A stretch of DNA of 64,000 bases, from contig DAOUHZ010000161.1 of NCBI GenBank assembly GCA_034428455.1, forward strand, positions 1-64,000. The letters are read 5' to 3'. The notes under the pieces are model-generated. The model was given only the letters and a program-made list of their open reading frames with translations. It searched no databases and was not told the origin of the DNA. This document shows, one piece after another, positions 25,066-34,028 of the stretch. This stretch comes from Bin87 sp034428455 (GTDB lineage Bacteria > Chloroflexota > Dehalococcoidia > Lucifugimonadales > UBA3495). A program made the position numbers and the translations under genes. Each line of letters opens with the position of its first letter. Positions within the stretch are counted from its first letter, which is position 1.

Positions 25066-28000
25066 TCAGCCCTCCGGCGTCGCGCTGAGGGCCAGCACCT
25101 CCCGCAGCTCGGTGTTCGAGAGTTCGGTGAGCCAGCGCTCAGAGGTTGCGCCCACCACCTGGTCGGCGGTCTGCTGCTTGGTCTCGATCATAAGGTCGAT
25201 GCGGTCTTCGAGGGTGCCGGCGCAGATCATTTTGTGTACGTGGACGTCCTTCGTTTGACCGATGCGGAAGGCTCGGTCGGTGGCCTGATTTTCCACGGCG
25301 GGATTCCACCAGCGGTCGTAGTGGATGACGTGGTTGGCCCGAGGCAGGTTCAGGCCGGAGCCGCCCGCCTTCAGGGACAGGACGAACACCTGCGGGCCGT
25401 GGGGGTCGTTCTGGAACCGATCCACCATGATGTCGCGATTCTTGCGTGACACCCCGCCGTGGAGCATGGGCGTTTCGATGCCATAGGTTTCCTGGACGTG
25501 CTGCTGCAGAATGGCTCCCATCTCGGCGAACTGGCTGAAAATCAGGACGCGGTCGCCGGCGGGAATGATCTCGTCCAGCAACTCGTCGAGACGGGCCAGC
25601 TTCCCGGAGCGGCCGGCGATGGTCGAGTTGTCGCCCAGCAGTTGGCGAGGATGGTTGCAGACCTGCTTGAGCCTGACCAGCGTGTCGAGGATGGAGCCGC
25701 GGCGCTCCATGCCTTCGGCGTCGTCCAGTCGTGTCTCGACGTCGCGCAGCACGGCCTCGTAGAGGGTGACCTGCTCACGGGTGAGGTTGCAGTACTGCTT
25801 CGTCTCGTGCTTGTCAGGCAGGTCGTCGATGATTGTCGGGTCGGTCTTCAATCGGCGCAGGATGAACGGGCCGGTGGCTTTCTGCAGCCGTGCTGTCGCT
25901 TCGTCGTCCCGGTTGGCCTGGATGGGATTGAAATACCGGCGTTTGAACTCCGCCTGGGAGCCCAGCAGGCCGGGATTCAGGAACTGCATGATGGACCACA
26001 GGTCGCCCACGTGGTTTTCGACTGGCGTGCCCGTGAGGGCCATGCGGTAATCGGCGGGCAGAGAGCGGGCGGCTTGCGCCTGGCGCGTGGCGGTGTTCTT
26101 GATATTTTGAGCTTCGTCGACGGTGACAGAGCGCCAATCGACGGAAGCCAGCAACTCCCGATCCCGCGTCATGGTGCCGTAGCTGGTGATTACGATCTGA
26201 TGCCTGGCGGCCTGTTGGGCGAACTGTTCGCCGCGCTCGCGGCCCGGTCCGTGGTGCAGCATCACCGCCAGGCTGGGCGTGAACTTCTGCGCTTCGCGCT
26301 GCCAATTGTTGATCACCGAGGTGGGGCAGACCAGCAGGTTGGGCTTCTCGTTGCCCTCCTGGTGGTCCCGCAGGATGGCGGCCAGGGTCTGGACGGTTTT
26401 GCCGAGACCCATGTCGTCGGCCAGGCAGGCGCCCAGTCCCCACCAGCGGAGGAAATCGAGCCACGAGTAGCCCAGTTGCTGGTAGGGGCGCAATTCGCCG
26501 CTGAATTCGGCGGGCAGGTCCAGCAGGCGTATCCGGCTCTTCTGCTGGAGGGAATCCAGCAACTCGCTGAGCCAGCCCGTGGTCGCCAGGGAGACGCGGT
26601 CGGCTTCCGCTTGCTGATCGGCGCCCAGGCCGATGCGGACCGCTTCCCGCAGGGTGAGCTGGTCACGGTTGCGCCAGAAGTCGGCGGCGGCTCGAATTTC
26701 GTCGGCGTCGATTTCGACCCACTGGCCGCGGAAGCGGACCAGCGGCACCTTCAGGTCGGCCAGTTCGAACAGTTCCTCAGCTTCGATCACCTCGTCGCCC
26801 ATGGCGACTTGAACATCCAGGTCGATGAGCGACGCCATGGTCATGTTGACGCCGCCCTGCATCGGCGGCGTGCGTAGTTCGGCCCGGATGGTGGGGCGGT
26901 TCTTCGTACCCCGGCGTGTCCACCAGGCGGGCAGCATTACGCCGAAGCCCGCCTGCTGCAGCGCAGCCGCCTGCTGGGTGAGGAATTGGTGAGCCTGTTC
27001 AGCGTCGAGGGGCGCGCCGGCCGGCCTTCGCTGGTTCAGGCTGTCGGAGACGGGCGGACATACGGAGCCGGCTTGGGCCAGGGAGGCGATCAGGAACTCG
27101 GCCGGATTGAAGTCGGGCGATTGTCGCTCCGAGGCGGTGTCAACGGGCAGCAACAGGCTGTGGTCGTCGTGGGGCTGGAGCAGGTAACGGAGGTACCAGT
27201 CCCGTTCACGCAGAGCGGCTGGTAGGTCGTCCTCGTCAGGTTCTGGCGGTTCTTCAAGACGCAGGCACAGGCGGTAGGGGGAGTTGGCCGCCACCGCGAT
27301 GGGCCGGTGCCATTCCGCCACCTGCCGGCGCAGCTGTTGCATCTGGGCGCCGTCGGCGTGTATTGCGCCGTCTGCCGTCGTCAGAGCGTGGAGCCAGGCG
27401 TCATGGGCCGAGTCGAACTCCGGAGCGCCTCCCTTGGCGTCCTGACGAACCATGTGGTTCACGATGCTGGAGATGAACTCCTTGAGAACGGCCTGCGGCG
27501 GGGTCGTTGGCGGCCGGTCCATTGAAGTGGTGGTCATGGATCGGGCAGAGGCCGGCATCGCGCTGGCCAGTTCAGCTAATCGGTAGGCGTCGTCGCCGAT
27601 GTAGAGCGGCGTCCACACGGCCTTGGTACCGTCCCCATGCCGCAAGACGTTGGGCAGGAATTGCTGTCGAACGGTGAGCCCGGCGGCGAAGAGCATGACG
27701 TGTCGCCAGTAGGCCACGTCGGGGCCCAGCAACGTGCCGGGCGTCAGCACGCGCCCATTCTGGCAACCTTGCAGCAGTGCGATGGCCTGGGCGCTGGAAA
27801 GCCTGAGCGCCGGCACGCGCCAGGGCTTGATGCGGGGTTTGGCCCTCGATCTGGGCGCGGGACCCGCCAACGCTTCAGACGGTATCGGGTTGTTGCCGCG
27901 GCTGGGCAGCCAGATGGTGGCTTCCATCCCGGCGCCGGCGGGCTCATCTAGCGTATTGCCGACGGCTTCCGTCAAACGCGTGGCGTCCACGCAACGGGGA

Positions 28001-28101
28001 TGGCGTCCGTCGAGCGCTTGGTCGGTATGCGGGTGTTGGTCGGAGGCCTCTGCCCAGAGGGTCAGTTGTCCGGCCAGTTGGGCGGCGTGGATGATGATCA
28101 T
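25066..28101 (-). CDS. SNF2-family DEAD/DEAH-like helicase/ATPase
   Basis: 1011 aa. The C-terminal half is a complete SNF2 motor: Walker A DDMGLGKTVQTLAAIL, VCPTSVINNW (Ia), VDEAQNIKN (DEAQ box II), LTGTPVENHVGDLWSI (III), LIFSQFAEMG (IV), LSLKAGGSGLNL (V) and DRAFRIGQ (VI). The N-terminal half (about 1-480) is the long conserved extension of bacterial SNF2 proteins (DUF3670/SNF2_assoc-like). It translocates on duplex DNA; bacterial members are linked to stalled-RNA-polymerase recycling, repair or defence. ATG 28101 (MIIIHAAQL) is chosen over a 55-codon Arg/Cys-rich extension with no family similarity; its RBS is weak. First gene of an operon with the SWIM protein. Confidence 0.9.
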   Translation of the reverse strand: MIIIHAAQLAGQLTLWAEASDQHPHTDQALDGRHPRCVDATRLTEAVGNTLDEPAGAGMEATIWLPSRGNNPIPSEALAGPAPRSRAKPRIKPWRVPALRLSSAQAIALLQGCQNGRVLTPGTLLGPDVAYWRHVMLFAAGLTVRQQFLPNVLRHGDGTKAVWTPLYIGDDAYRLAELASAMPASARSMTTTSMDRPPTTPPQAVLKEFISSIVNHMVRQDAKGGAPEFDSAHDAWLHALTTADGAIHADGAQMQQLRRQVAEWHRPIAVAANSPYRLCLRLEEPPEPDEDDLPAALRERDWYLRYLLQPHDDHSLLLPVDTASERQSPDFNPAEFLIASLAQAGSVCPPVSDSLNQRRPAGAPLDAEQAHQFLTQQAAALQQAGFGVMLPAWWTRRGTKNRPTIRAELRTPPMQGGVNMTMASLIDLDVQVAMGDEVIEAEELFELADLKVPLVRFRGQWVEIDADEIRAAADFWRNRDQLTLREAVRIGLGADQQAEADRVSLATTGWLSELLDSLQQKSRIRLLDLPAEFSGELRPYQQLGYSWLDFLRWWGLGACLADDMGLGKTVQTLAAILRDHQEGNEKPNLLVCPTSVINNWQREAQKFTPSLAVMLHHGPGRERGEQFAQQAARHQIVITSYGTMTRDRELLASVDWRSVTVDEAQNIKNTATRQAQAARSLPADYRMALTGTPVENHVGDLWSIMQFLNPGLLGSQAEFKRRYFNPIQANRDDEATARLQKATGPFILRRLKTDPTIIDDLPDKHETKQYCNLTREQVTLYEAVLRDVETRLDDAEGMERRGSILDTLVRLKQVCNHPRQLLGDNSTIAGRSGKLARLDELLDEIIPAGDRVLIFSQFAEMGAILQQHVQETYGIETPMLHGGVSRKNRDIMVDRFQNDPHGPQVFVLSLKAGGSGLNLPRANHVIHYDRWWNPAVENQATDRAFRIGQTKDVHVHKMICAGTLEDRIDLMIETKQQTADQVVGATSERWLTELSNTELREVLALSATPEG

Positions 28102-28473
28102 GGCGGTTTTCTCTACGTCGGTTTTACTACGGGGGACATACCGTTGGAAAGAGCACGGGCAGTGGCCGGCGTCGCGGCACCAGTCCCCGCTCCGCTGGGA
28201 ACAGCGCCTGCCCTTTCGCTGGCCTCTGAGGCGGAAACCCTGTGTGCTGGTCCGTTGCCCCCGCATCGCGGAAGAACCTTGCGCTTGCGGAAGTTCGTAG
28301 GCGCCATCCCCTGGGCGCCCTCCCTGGATTCGCGTCGACTTACGCTGCCGTTGAACAAGGGAATACTTTCGTCAAACGGGACGAGTGCTTGGCGGATCAA
28401 CACGTTGCTGGGTTTACCCAGTGGGCGAGCCAGCTGGTCACTACTATTACAACGACGGGTTTAGGGCGTGTCG
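28102..28473. other. Intergenic upstream of SNF2, no gene seen
   Basis: 372 bases. Open frames are shadow-like. The sequence GGGCGTGTCGTCAAATTA near 28465 may be an end of the adjacent IS5-type remnant, but no opposite copy was found. Confidence 0.5.
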
Positions 28474-28902
28474 TCAAATTATTTTATTCCGGAGTGCGAT
28501 GGCGCGGATTTGACAGTGAGCCAGGAAAGAAGCGGCCTTCTTGGCATATCGGTTCGCTACCCCGCGCCATTGTTTGAAGTTGCAAAATCCATTCTCCACC
28601 AAGTGCCGTGCCTGGTATAAATCCCGGTCATATTCCCGCTGCTCCTGACGGTTGCTCGGAGGCGTTATCACCACGTTCATGCCACAATCCGATGCCGGGG
28701 CCACGATCCCATTGGTGTCGCACCCTTTGTCCGCCAGCAGATGCTCCGCCACAATACCTTCAATCAACGGCAATGCCTGGGTACAATCCGCCACCCTCCC
28801 TGCGGGAAGAACACCCAATCGTGAAAGTCCTTCAATCCCGTGAATCCCGATTCTGACGACTGCCCGCCGCAAACCGGGTACGCATGAGATCGTTGCATTC
28901 AT
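28474..28902 (-). pseudogene. IS5-family transposase, C-terminal fragment
   Basis: 142 aa. ALPLIEGIVAEHLLADKGCD (second catalytic Asp), VVITPPSNRQEQREYDRDLY, RHLVENGFCNFKQWRGVANR (catalytic Glu with the YREK-like context) and YAKKAASFLAH are the C-terminal half of an IS5/IS427-type DDE transposase. The N-terminal half with the first catalytic Asp is absent, and the first 30 residues do not fit the family. The DKG(Y) motif has Cys instead of Tyr. An inactive remnant just upstream of the P450 array. Confidence 0.8.
28871..28888. repeat. Solo copy of the dispersed 18-bp motif
   Basis: AAACCGGGTACGCATGAG, two differences from the consensus AAANTGGGTACGCGTNAG, at the border of the IS5-type remnant. 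Confidence 0.45.
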
Positions 28903-28943
28903 AACTGCGATGCAAACGCAACGGTACTATGCGCGAATCGTAA

Positions 28944-28972
28944 TTGACCCAAAATGGGCAGATTGCTACAAT
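28944..28972 (+). promoter_or_regulatory. Sigma70-type promoter of the first P450 gene
   Basis: TTGACC, 17 bases, TACAAT, with TGC before the -10 (extended -10). It lies about 85 bases ahead of the P450 start and reads away from the IS5 remnant. Confidence 0.65.
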
Positions 28973-29055
28973 TGGCCAAACGCGGCGACGATAGCCGCTG
29001 GTCATCGTATGTCCGGCGGTGAGTTTGACCATGAAAAGTCAACGGGAGGGACTTT

Positions 29056-30342
29056 ATGGTTACCACCTTTAACGAAAACCTGTTTTCCCCTGAAGTCATC
29101 CAGGATCCGTATACGTACTTCGGCCGGATGCGCGAGGAGGACCCGGTTCACTGGAATGACCCCTACAAGCTGTGGGTCATCACCAAGTACAAGGACTTGG
29201 TCTGGGTAACCCGACGTCCTGAAGCATTCTCGTCCGAGGTCTTCCACCGGGACCCGCTGCCTCCATATCCTTCGATTGACGAATCCGACATGGGCCTCTA
29301 CGAGGACGTGCGGAACTTCTTCAGCCAGTGGTTCATCCAGACCGACCGGCGCGCGGTGAGCACCCACGAGCACATTCGCGAGCACGGCGGCCCGGACCAC
29401 ACCGACATGCGGAAGGTCATCCACGGCTACTTCACGCCGAAGGCCATGGAACTCTGGCGCCCGCTGGTGCAGTCCGCCATCAATCAGTTGCTGGACGAAG
29501 CGGAAGAGCGCGGCAGCATGGACGTGATGCGAGACTATGCCACGCCGCTGCCCCTGCTGGTCATCGCCGCCATGATGGGCATCGAGACCTACGACCGGCA
29601 GTTCATCCGCTCGCTGGCGGAGAAGCTGCTGTTCATCGGTCGCGGCAACGCCGACCGCATGCAGCCCCTGTCCGAAGGCATCACCGAGCTTCAGGACTAC
29701 CTGCGGCCCATGGTCAAGGCCCGCCTGGACAACCCCAACGGCGACCTGCTGGACAAGATGACCGACGCCGCCCGCACCACCAACGCGGCCGGACAGCGGA
29801 TCATGGACGAGGAGCAGGTGGTGGCCAACGCCATCCTGCTGCTCCTGGCCGGTCATGAGACCACCATTAACCTGATCTGCAACGGCACCCGGGCGTTCAT
29901 GGAGCACCCGGAGCAGTGGGAACTGTTCAAGAGCGACCCCGCCGGCAGGATGATCCGCGCCACCGAGGAGTGCCTGCGGTACGACCCGCCGGTCAAGTCC
30001 ATCACCCGCATCGCCGGTGAGGACGTCGAACTGGGCGGCAAGCTCATCCAGAAGGACGAGCGGATGCGCTGGTTCGTCACCTCCGCCAACCGTGATCCCG
30101 AAGTGTTCGACCGCCCCGACGACTTCGACGTCGAGCGGTACCCGAACCCGCACGTGGCCTTTGGCAGCGGCATCCACCACTGCCTCGGCGCCACCCTGGC
30201 GCGGCTGGAAGGGCAGGAAGCGTTCAAGGCCCTGGCCGAGCGGTTCCCGAACCTCAACATGAGCTGCAACTCTGAGGACCTCACCTACACCTCCAGCATC
30301 ACGTTCCGGACGCTGGAGACCCTGCCGGTGGCCCTGTCGTAA
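29056..30342 (+). CDS. Cytochrome P450 (1 of 4)
   Basis: 428 aa soluble class I bacterial P450 monooxygenase. The I-helix oxygen-activation motif AGHETT is at 265-270, the ExxR K-helix pair at 305-308 (EECLRYD), and the heme loop FGSGIHHCLGATLAR has the axial Cys at 376. The B-C loop carries the insert DRRAVSTHEHIREHGGPDH, longer than in CYP107-type proteins and likely to shape the substrate pocket. Starts at ATG 29056 behind CGGGAGGGAC. It has its own promoter and a terminator hairpin at 30372-30395, so it is a separate unit from its paralogues. Needs a ferredoxin; a candidate is encoded at 35328. Substrate not predictable from sequence. Confidence 0.93.
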   Translation: MVTTFNENLFSPEVIQDPYTYFGRMREEDPVHWNDPYKLWVITKYKDLVWVTRRPEAFSSEVFHRDPLPPYPSIDESDMGLYEDVRNFFSQWFIQTDRRAVSTHEHIREHGGPDHTDMRKVIHGYFTPKAMELWRPLVQSAINQLLDEAEERGSMDVMRDYATPLPLLVIAAMMGIETYDRQFIRSLAEKLLFIGRGNADRMQPLSEGITELQDYLRPMVKARLDNPNGDLLDKMTDAARTTNAAGQRIMDEEQVVANAILLLLAGHETTINLICNGTRAFMEHPEQWELFKSDPAGRMIRATEECLRYDPPVKSITRIAGEDVELGGKLIQKDERMRWFVTSANRDPEVFDRPDDFDVERYPNPHVAFGSGIHHCLGATLARLEGQEAFKALAERFPNLNMSCNSEDLTYTSSITFRTLETLPVALS

Positions 30343-30371
30343 TCGGTTCGCAAATCCCCGCAGGATTACGA

Positions 30372-30395
30372 GGCCCGGCGAACATTCGCCGGGCC
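30372..30395 (+). terminator. Terminator after P450-1
   Basis: GGCCCGGCGA-ACAT-TCGCCGGGCC, a perfect 10-bp stem with a four-base loop, followed by TTGGCTTTT, 30 bases after the stop codon. Confidence 0.8.
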
Positions 30396-30409
30396 TTGGC
30401 TTTTGTCGC

Positions 30410-30438
30410 TTGCGCGCACGGCGTACGGAGCCTATAAT
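30410..30438 (+). promoter_or_regulatory. Promoter of P450-2
   Basis: TTGCGC, 17 bases, TATAAT (30433-30438), followed by CGGC. It sits just after the P450-1 terminator and 72 bases before the P450-2 start. Confidence 0.65.
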
Positions 30439-30510
30439 CGGCGCATCACAGCAGTTTTATCTGCGTAATTCGTCGGCAAATCGCGTGTCGCACACCGGAG
30501 GTCGCAGGAA

Positions 30511-31770
30511 ATGGTTAGCACAATCAACGACAATCCGTTCTCCCTGGAAGCGATGTACCAGCCCTACGAATTCTTCGCGCGTCTGCGCGATTGGGAGCCG
30601 GTGCACTACAACGAGGAGTATGAAGTCTGGATGGTCACGGACTGGGAGCACCTGGTATGGGTGACCCGGCACCCGGAGGTCTTCTCGTCCAGCGTGTTCG
30701 CCCGGGACCCCCGGCCGCCGAACCCGCCCATCGACGAAGACGACATGGAGATCTACAACTACATCAAGAAGTGGCAGGTTTCCCGGTTCATCCAGCACGA
30801 CCAGAAGCGGTACAACCCCGGGGTCAGCGGTCCCGACCACGTGGACATGCGCCGGGTGATGCATGGCTACTTCACCCCCAAGTCCATGGAGATGTGGCGG
30901 CCGCTAGTACAGTCCGCCATCGATGAATTGCTTGACGTAGTGCAGGAAAAAGGCCGCATGGACGTGATGGCCGACCTGGCCACGCCGCTGCCCCTGCTGG
31001 TCATCGCCCGGATGCTGGGCATCCCGGACAGCGACCGCCCCATCATGCGCCGGCTGGCCAAGGATCTGCGTCACCTGAACCGGACGGGCCCGAACCGCAT
31101 GGGTCCCTTGTCCGAATCGGTGCAAAATTTGCAGGACTACCTGGGTCCGTTGTGCGACGAGCGCATCGCCAACCCCAAGGACGACCTGATCTCGGTGGTT
31201 GCCGAGGGGGCGCGTCGGGGCATTTTCGACCGCGACATGGTCGTGAACAACGTGATGCTGCTGCTGTCCGCAGGCCACGAGACCACCATCAACCTGATCT
31301 GCAACGGCACGCTGGCCTTCACCCAGCACCCGGACCAGTGGGAGATCCTGAAGTCGGATCCCGAAGGCAAGACCGTGCGCGCCACCGAAGAATGCCTGCG
31401 GTACGACTCGCCGGTGAAGTCCATCCAGCGCATCGCCATGGAGGACATGGAGCTCAACGGCCAGCAGATAAAGGAGAATGACCGGGTGCGGTGGTTCATC
31501 TCCGGGGCCAACCGCGACCCCAAGGTGTTCGACCGGGCGGACGACTTTGACGTCGAACGCTACCCCAACATGCACGTGGCCTTCGGCAGCGGCATCCACC
31601 ACTGCCTCGGCGCAACCCTGGCCCGCCTGGAAGGTCAGGAGATCTTCCGCAACCTGGCCAACCGCTTCGAGAGCCTGGAACTGGAAGTGCCGGCCGAGAC
31701 GCTGGAATACGACCAGCTGATCGGCCTGCGGGCGCTGGAATCGCTGCCAGTGACGGTGACCAACGCGTAA
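30511..31770 (+). CDS. Cytochrome P450 (2 of 4)
   Basis: 419 aa. AGHETT at 254-259, ExxR at 294-297, heme Cys365 in FGSGIHHCLGATLAR. Very similar to P450-3: the block KKWQVSRFIQHDQKR is identical in both, as is LICNGTLAFTQHPDQW, so the pair arose by recent duplication. Most differences lie at the N-terminus, around residues 175-230 (F-G region, substrate access) and at the C-terminus. ATG 30511 follows CGGAGGTCGCAGGAA. Single-gene unit with its own promoter and the terminator at 31801-31832. Confidence 0.93.
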   Translation: MVSTINDNPFSLEAMYQPYEFFARLRDWEPVHYNEEYEVWMVTDWEHLVWVTRHPEVFSSSVFARDPRPPNPPIDEDDMEIYNYIKKWQVSRFIQHDQKRYNPGVSGPDHVDMRRVMHGYFTPKSMEMWRPLVQSAIDELLDVVQEKGRMDVMADLATPLPLLVIARMLGIPDSDRPIMRRLAKDLRHLNRTGPNRMGPLSESVQNLQDYLGPLCDERIANPKDDLISVVAEGARRGIFDRDMVVNNVMLLLSAGHETTINLICNGTLAFTQHPDQWEILKSDPEGKTVRATEECLRYDSPVKSIQRIAMEDMELNGQQIKENDRVRWFISGANRDPKVFDRADDFDVERYPNMHVAFGSGIHHCLGATLARLEGQEIFRNLANRFESLELEVPAETLEYDQLIGLRALESLPVTVTNA

Positions 31771-31800
31771 CCGCGCAACGTCGACATCAGGCGCTGCGGT

Positions 31801-31832
31801 GCGCCGGGGAAGTGGATAACCCTCCCCGGCGC
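31801..31832 (+). terminator. Terminator after P450-2
   Basis: GCGCCGGGGA pairs perfectly with TCCCCGGCGC across 12 bases, 30 bases past the stop; followed by ACTCATTTATG. Confidence 0.7.
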
Positions 31833-31908
31833 ACTCATTTATGTTGCAGTCTGGGCGGCCGACGGACTGTTTGGTGCGCGAACGACTGCACTCCGCGCGA
31901 ATATCGGT

Positions 31909-31914
31909 TATAAT
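31909..31914 (+). promoter_or_regulatory. -10 box of P450-3
   Basis: TATAAT followed by CGGCC, as in P450-2 (TATAATCGGC). No good -35 at 16-18 bases. About 70 bases upstream of the start codon. Confidence 0.45.
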
Positions 31915-31984
31915 CGGCCAATCTGGAGGCGCTGCGGGCTGTTGGGCCGGCAGCGGTGTCAACGTACCACCGGAGGTACAACCA

Positions 31985-33256
31985 ATGGTAACCACCTTCA
32001 ACGACAATCCGTTTTCACCGGAAGCGATCTATAAGCCGTATGATTTTTACAACCGGCTGCGAGAACACCAGCCGGTGTACTACAACGAGCAGCTCGAGGT
32101 GTGGATGATCACCTCGTGGGAGCATCTGGTGTGGGTCACCAGGCATCCGGAGGCGTTCTCGTCCAGCGTGTACGCCCGGGACACGCGCGCCCCGAACCCA
32201 CCGATCGATGAAGACGACATGGAACTCTACAACTTCATCAAGAAGTGGCAGGTTTCCCGCTTCATCCAGCATGACCAGAAGCGGTACAACCCTGATGTCA
32301 GCGGCGCGGACCACATCGACATGCGGCGGGTGATGCACGGCTACTTCACCCCCAAGTCAATCGAAATGTGGCGGCCCCTGGTGCAATCGGCCATCGACGA
32401 GTTGCTGGACGCCGTGGAAGAGAAGGGTCGCATGGACGTGATGGCCGATCTGGCCACGCCGCTGCCCTTGCTGGTTATCGCCCGGATGCTGGGCATCCCA
32501 GACAGCGAGCGGGAGCGCCTGCGGGAACTGGCCAAAGACCTGCGGTTCCTCAACCGTGAAGGCCCCGACCGGATGAAGCCGCTAACCCAGGCCGTGCAAA
32601 ACCTTCAGGACTTCATCGCGCCGATGGTGGAGGACCGGATCAGCAATCCCGAGAACTTTGATGCCACTGACCTGATGTCCGTGGTCTGCGAAGGCGAGCG
32701 GCAGGGCGTGTTCAATCGGGACATGACCGTCAACAACATCATGCTGTTGCTGTCCGCCGGACACGAGACCACCATCAACCTGATCTGCAACGGCACGCTG
32801 GCGTTCACCCAGCACCCGGACCAGTGGGGCATCCTGAAGTCCGATCCGGAAGGCAAGACCGTCCGCGCCACCGAAGAAGCCCTGCGCTACGACTCGCCGG
32901 TGCGGTCAATCCAGCGCATCGCTATGGATGACATCGAGCTGAACGGCCAGTTGATCAAGAAGGATGACCGGGTCCGCTGGTTCATTCCCGGGGCCAACCG
33001 CGACCCCAAGGTTTTTGACCGCGCCGATGACTTTGACATCGAGCGGTACCCGAACCAGCACGTCGCCTTCGGCAGCGGTGTCCATCACTGCCTGGGCGCC
33101 ACGCTGGCGCGCCTGGAGGGTCAGGAGATCTTCCGCAACCTGGCCAACCGCTTCGAGAAAGTCGAGCTGGAGATCCCGGTGGAACAGGTGGAATACGACC
33201 ACGTGCTCACCTTCCGCGCGGTGGAGAGCCTCCCGGTGAAGGTGACCAGCGCCTAG
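31985..33256 (+). CDS. Cytochrome P450 (3 of 4)
   Basis: 423 aa. AGHETT at 258-263, ExxR in ATEEALRYD (298-301), axial Cys369 in FGSGVHHCLGATLAR. It has four more residues than P450-2 (NPENFDATDL in the G-H region). I place the start at ATG 31985 behind CCGGAGGTACAACC, giving an N-terminus (MVTTFNDNPFSPEA) like those of the paralogues; the frame extends 48 codons further upstream through the promoter. Followed by a shared hairpin (33284-33314), then a convergent two-gene cassette on the other strand. Confidence 0.93.
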   Translation: MVTTFNDNPFSPEAIYKPYDFYNRLREHQPVYYNEQLEVWMITSWEHLVWVTRHPEAFSSSVYARDTRAPNPPIDEDDMELYNFIKKWQVSRFIQHDQKRYNPDVSGADHIDMRRVMHGYFTPKSIEMWRPLVQSAIDELLDAVEEKGRMDVMADLATPLPLLVIARMLGIPDSERERLRELAKDLRFLNREGPDRMKPLTQAVQNLQDFIAPMVEDRISNPENFDATDLMSVVCEGERQGVFNRDMTVNNIMLLLSAGHETTINLICNGTLAFTQHPDQWGILKSDPEGKTVRATEEALRYDSPVRSIQRIAMDDIELNGQLIKKDDRVRWFIPGANRDPKVFDRADDFDIERYPNQHVAFGSGVHHCLGATLARLEGQEIFRNLANRFEKVELEIPVEQVEYDHVLTFRAVESLPVKVTSA

Positions 33257-33283
33257 CCTTCATCATCCGCGTCGCACGTAAAG

Positions 33284-33314
33284 AGCCGGTGGCCCCTTTC
33301 AATGGCCACCGGCT
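33284..33314. terminator. Bidirectional terminator between P450-3 and the HicB-like cassette
   Basis: AGCCGGTGGCC-CCTTTCAAT-GGCCACCGGCT, an 11-bp perfect stem; T-rich to the right (TGTCTTGT). It separates two convergent units. Confidence 0.75.
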
Positions 33315-33339
33315 TGTCTTGTCGGCTCGGACTAAACGG

Positions 33340-33588
33340 TTAGTGATCAGTGTAGAGAGATTCCAAGGCAGCCTCGATTTCAACGCGGCTGATGCCGATT
33401 TTTGACAAGTTGAATGCCAGGTCGTCAAACGGCACGTCCCAGCCATCAACAACCACGGTGATGACATCGTCACCTGTTGCGCTGATATAGACTGCATACC
33501 CTCCGAAGCGTTCTATTTCCTCTATGCCGAGCCGGGCGAGTATCCCGCTCACTTCAAGCCAGTTCAGGTTAGCGCCATCAGGTGGCAA
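33340..33588 (-). CDS. Small protein of unknown function (82 aa), partner of HicB-like gene
   Basis: Acidic mixed alpha/beta protein: VSGILARLGIEEIERFGGYA, VYISATGDDVITVVVDGW, FDDLAFNLSKIGISRVEIEA. No family recognised. It opens with TTG at 33588, overlapping the last 11 bases of the upstream HicB-like gene and preceded by AGAGGTG inside that gene, so translation is probably coupled. Its position as second gene after a HicB-like protein suggests a toxin-antitoxin-like or regulatory pair, but it lacks the HicA fold signature (no GSHxxY-type His motif). Function unknown. Confidence 0.55.
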   Translation of the reverse strand: MPPDGANLNWLEVSGILARLGIEEIERFGGYAVYISATGDDVITVVVDGWDVPFDDLAFNLSKIGISRVEIEAALESLYTDH

Positions 33589-33928
33589 TCAGCACCTCTT
33601 CAAGGCTCACTTCGGCTGCTAGGCCTTCACGATAAGCGGCGATGTCCTCCTGGAGAGGTAATGTAGCGAACCCCGTTTGACAGGTCGTATTCTGGCCGTC
33701 CCCCTGGTTGCTGTAATAGCGTACCTGGCGTTTTTCTAGAAAACGACCGATGGCTTCCATGTTGCCATGAAAGCTGCCCAGCAACGCGGTCAATGCCTTG
33801 TTCACTTCCAACCGGGCAGCTTGGCGTGTTTCACCGTAAACTGTGAACCCGAACTGAGGGGAGCGGCAGGCCCAGCGGTCCGATCTTTTCTCGGTCTCTA
33901 CCGTAATGTGCATTGAGATTTTAGCCAT
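33578..33928 (-). CDS. HicB-like protein
   Basis: 116 aa. The N-terminal 55 residues (AKISMHITVETEKRSDRW, SPQFGFTVYGETRQAARLEV, NKALTALLGSF) have the beta-alpha-beta layout of HicB-type antitoxin N-domains (degenerate RNase H fold). The C-terminal half (residues 60-116) lacks a clear ribbon-helix-helix or HTH DNA-binding motif. ATG 33928 is preferred because GGGAG lies 9 bases upstream; ATG 33937 is an alternative. First gene of an overlapping pair, convergent to P450-3 and divergent from P450-4. There is no HicA next to it, so if it is an antitoxin its partner is atypical. Confidence 0.6.
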   Translation of the reverse strand: MAKISMHITVETEKRSDRWACRSPQFGFTVYGETRQAARLEVNKALTALLGSFHGNMEAIGRFLEKRQVRYYSNQGDGQNTTCQTGFATLPLQEDIAAYREGLAAEVSLEEVLIAT

Positions 33929-34028
33929 CGCCTTCATCTCCCAATTTCCATATCATTTGCAGTTTGAATTGTAACATCGCTTGTGATAATTTTGACCTCA
34001 GCCCGGCCCGCAGTATGAGGGATTGACC

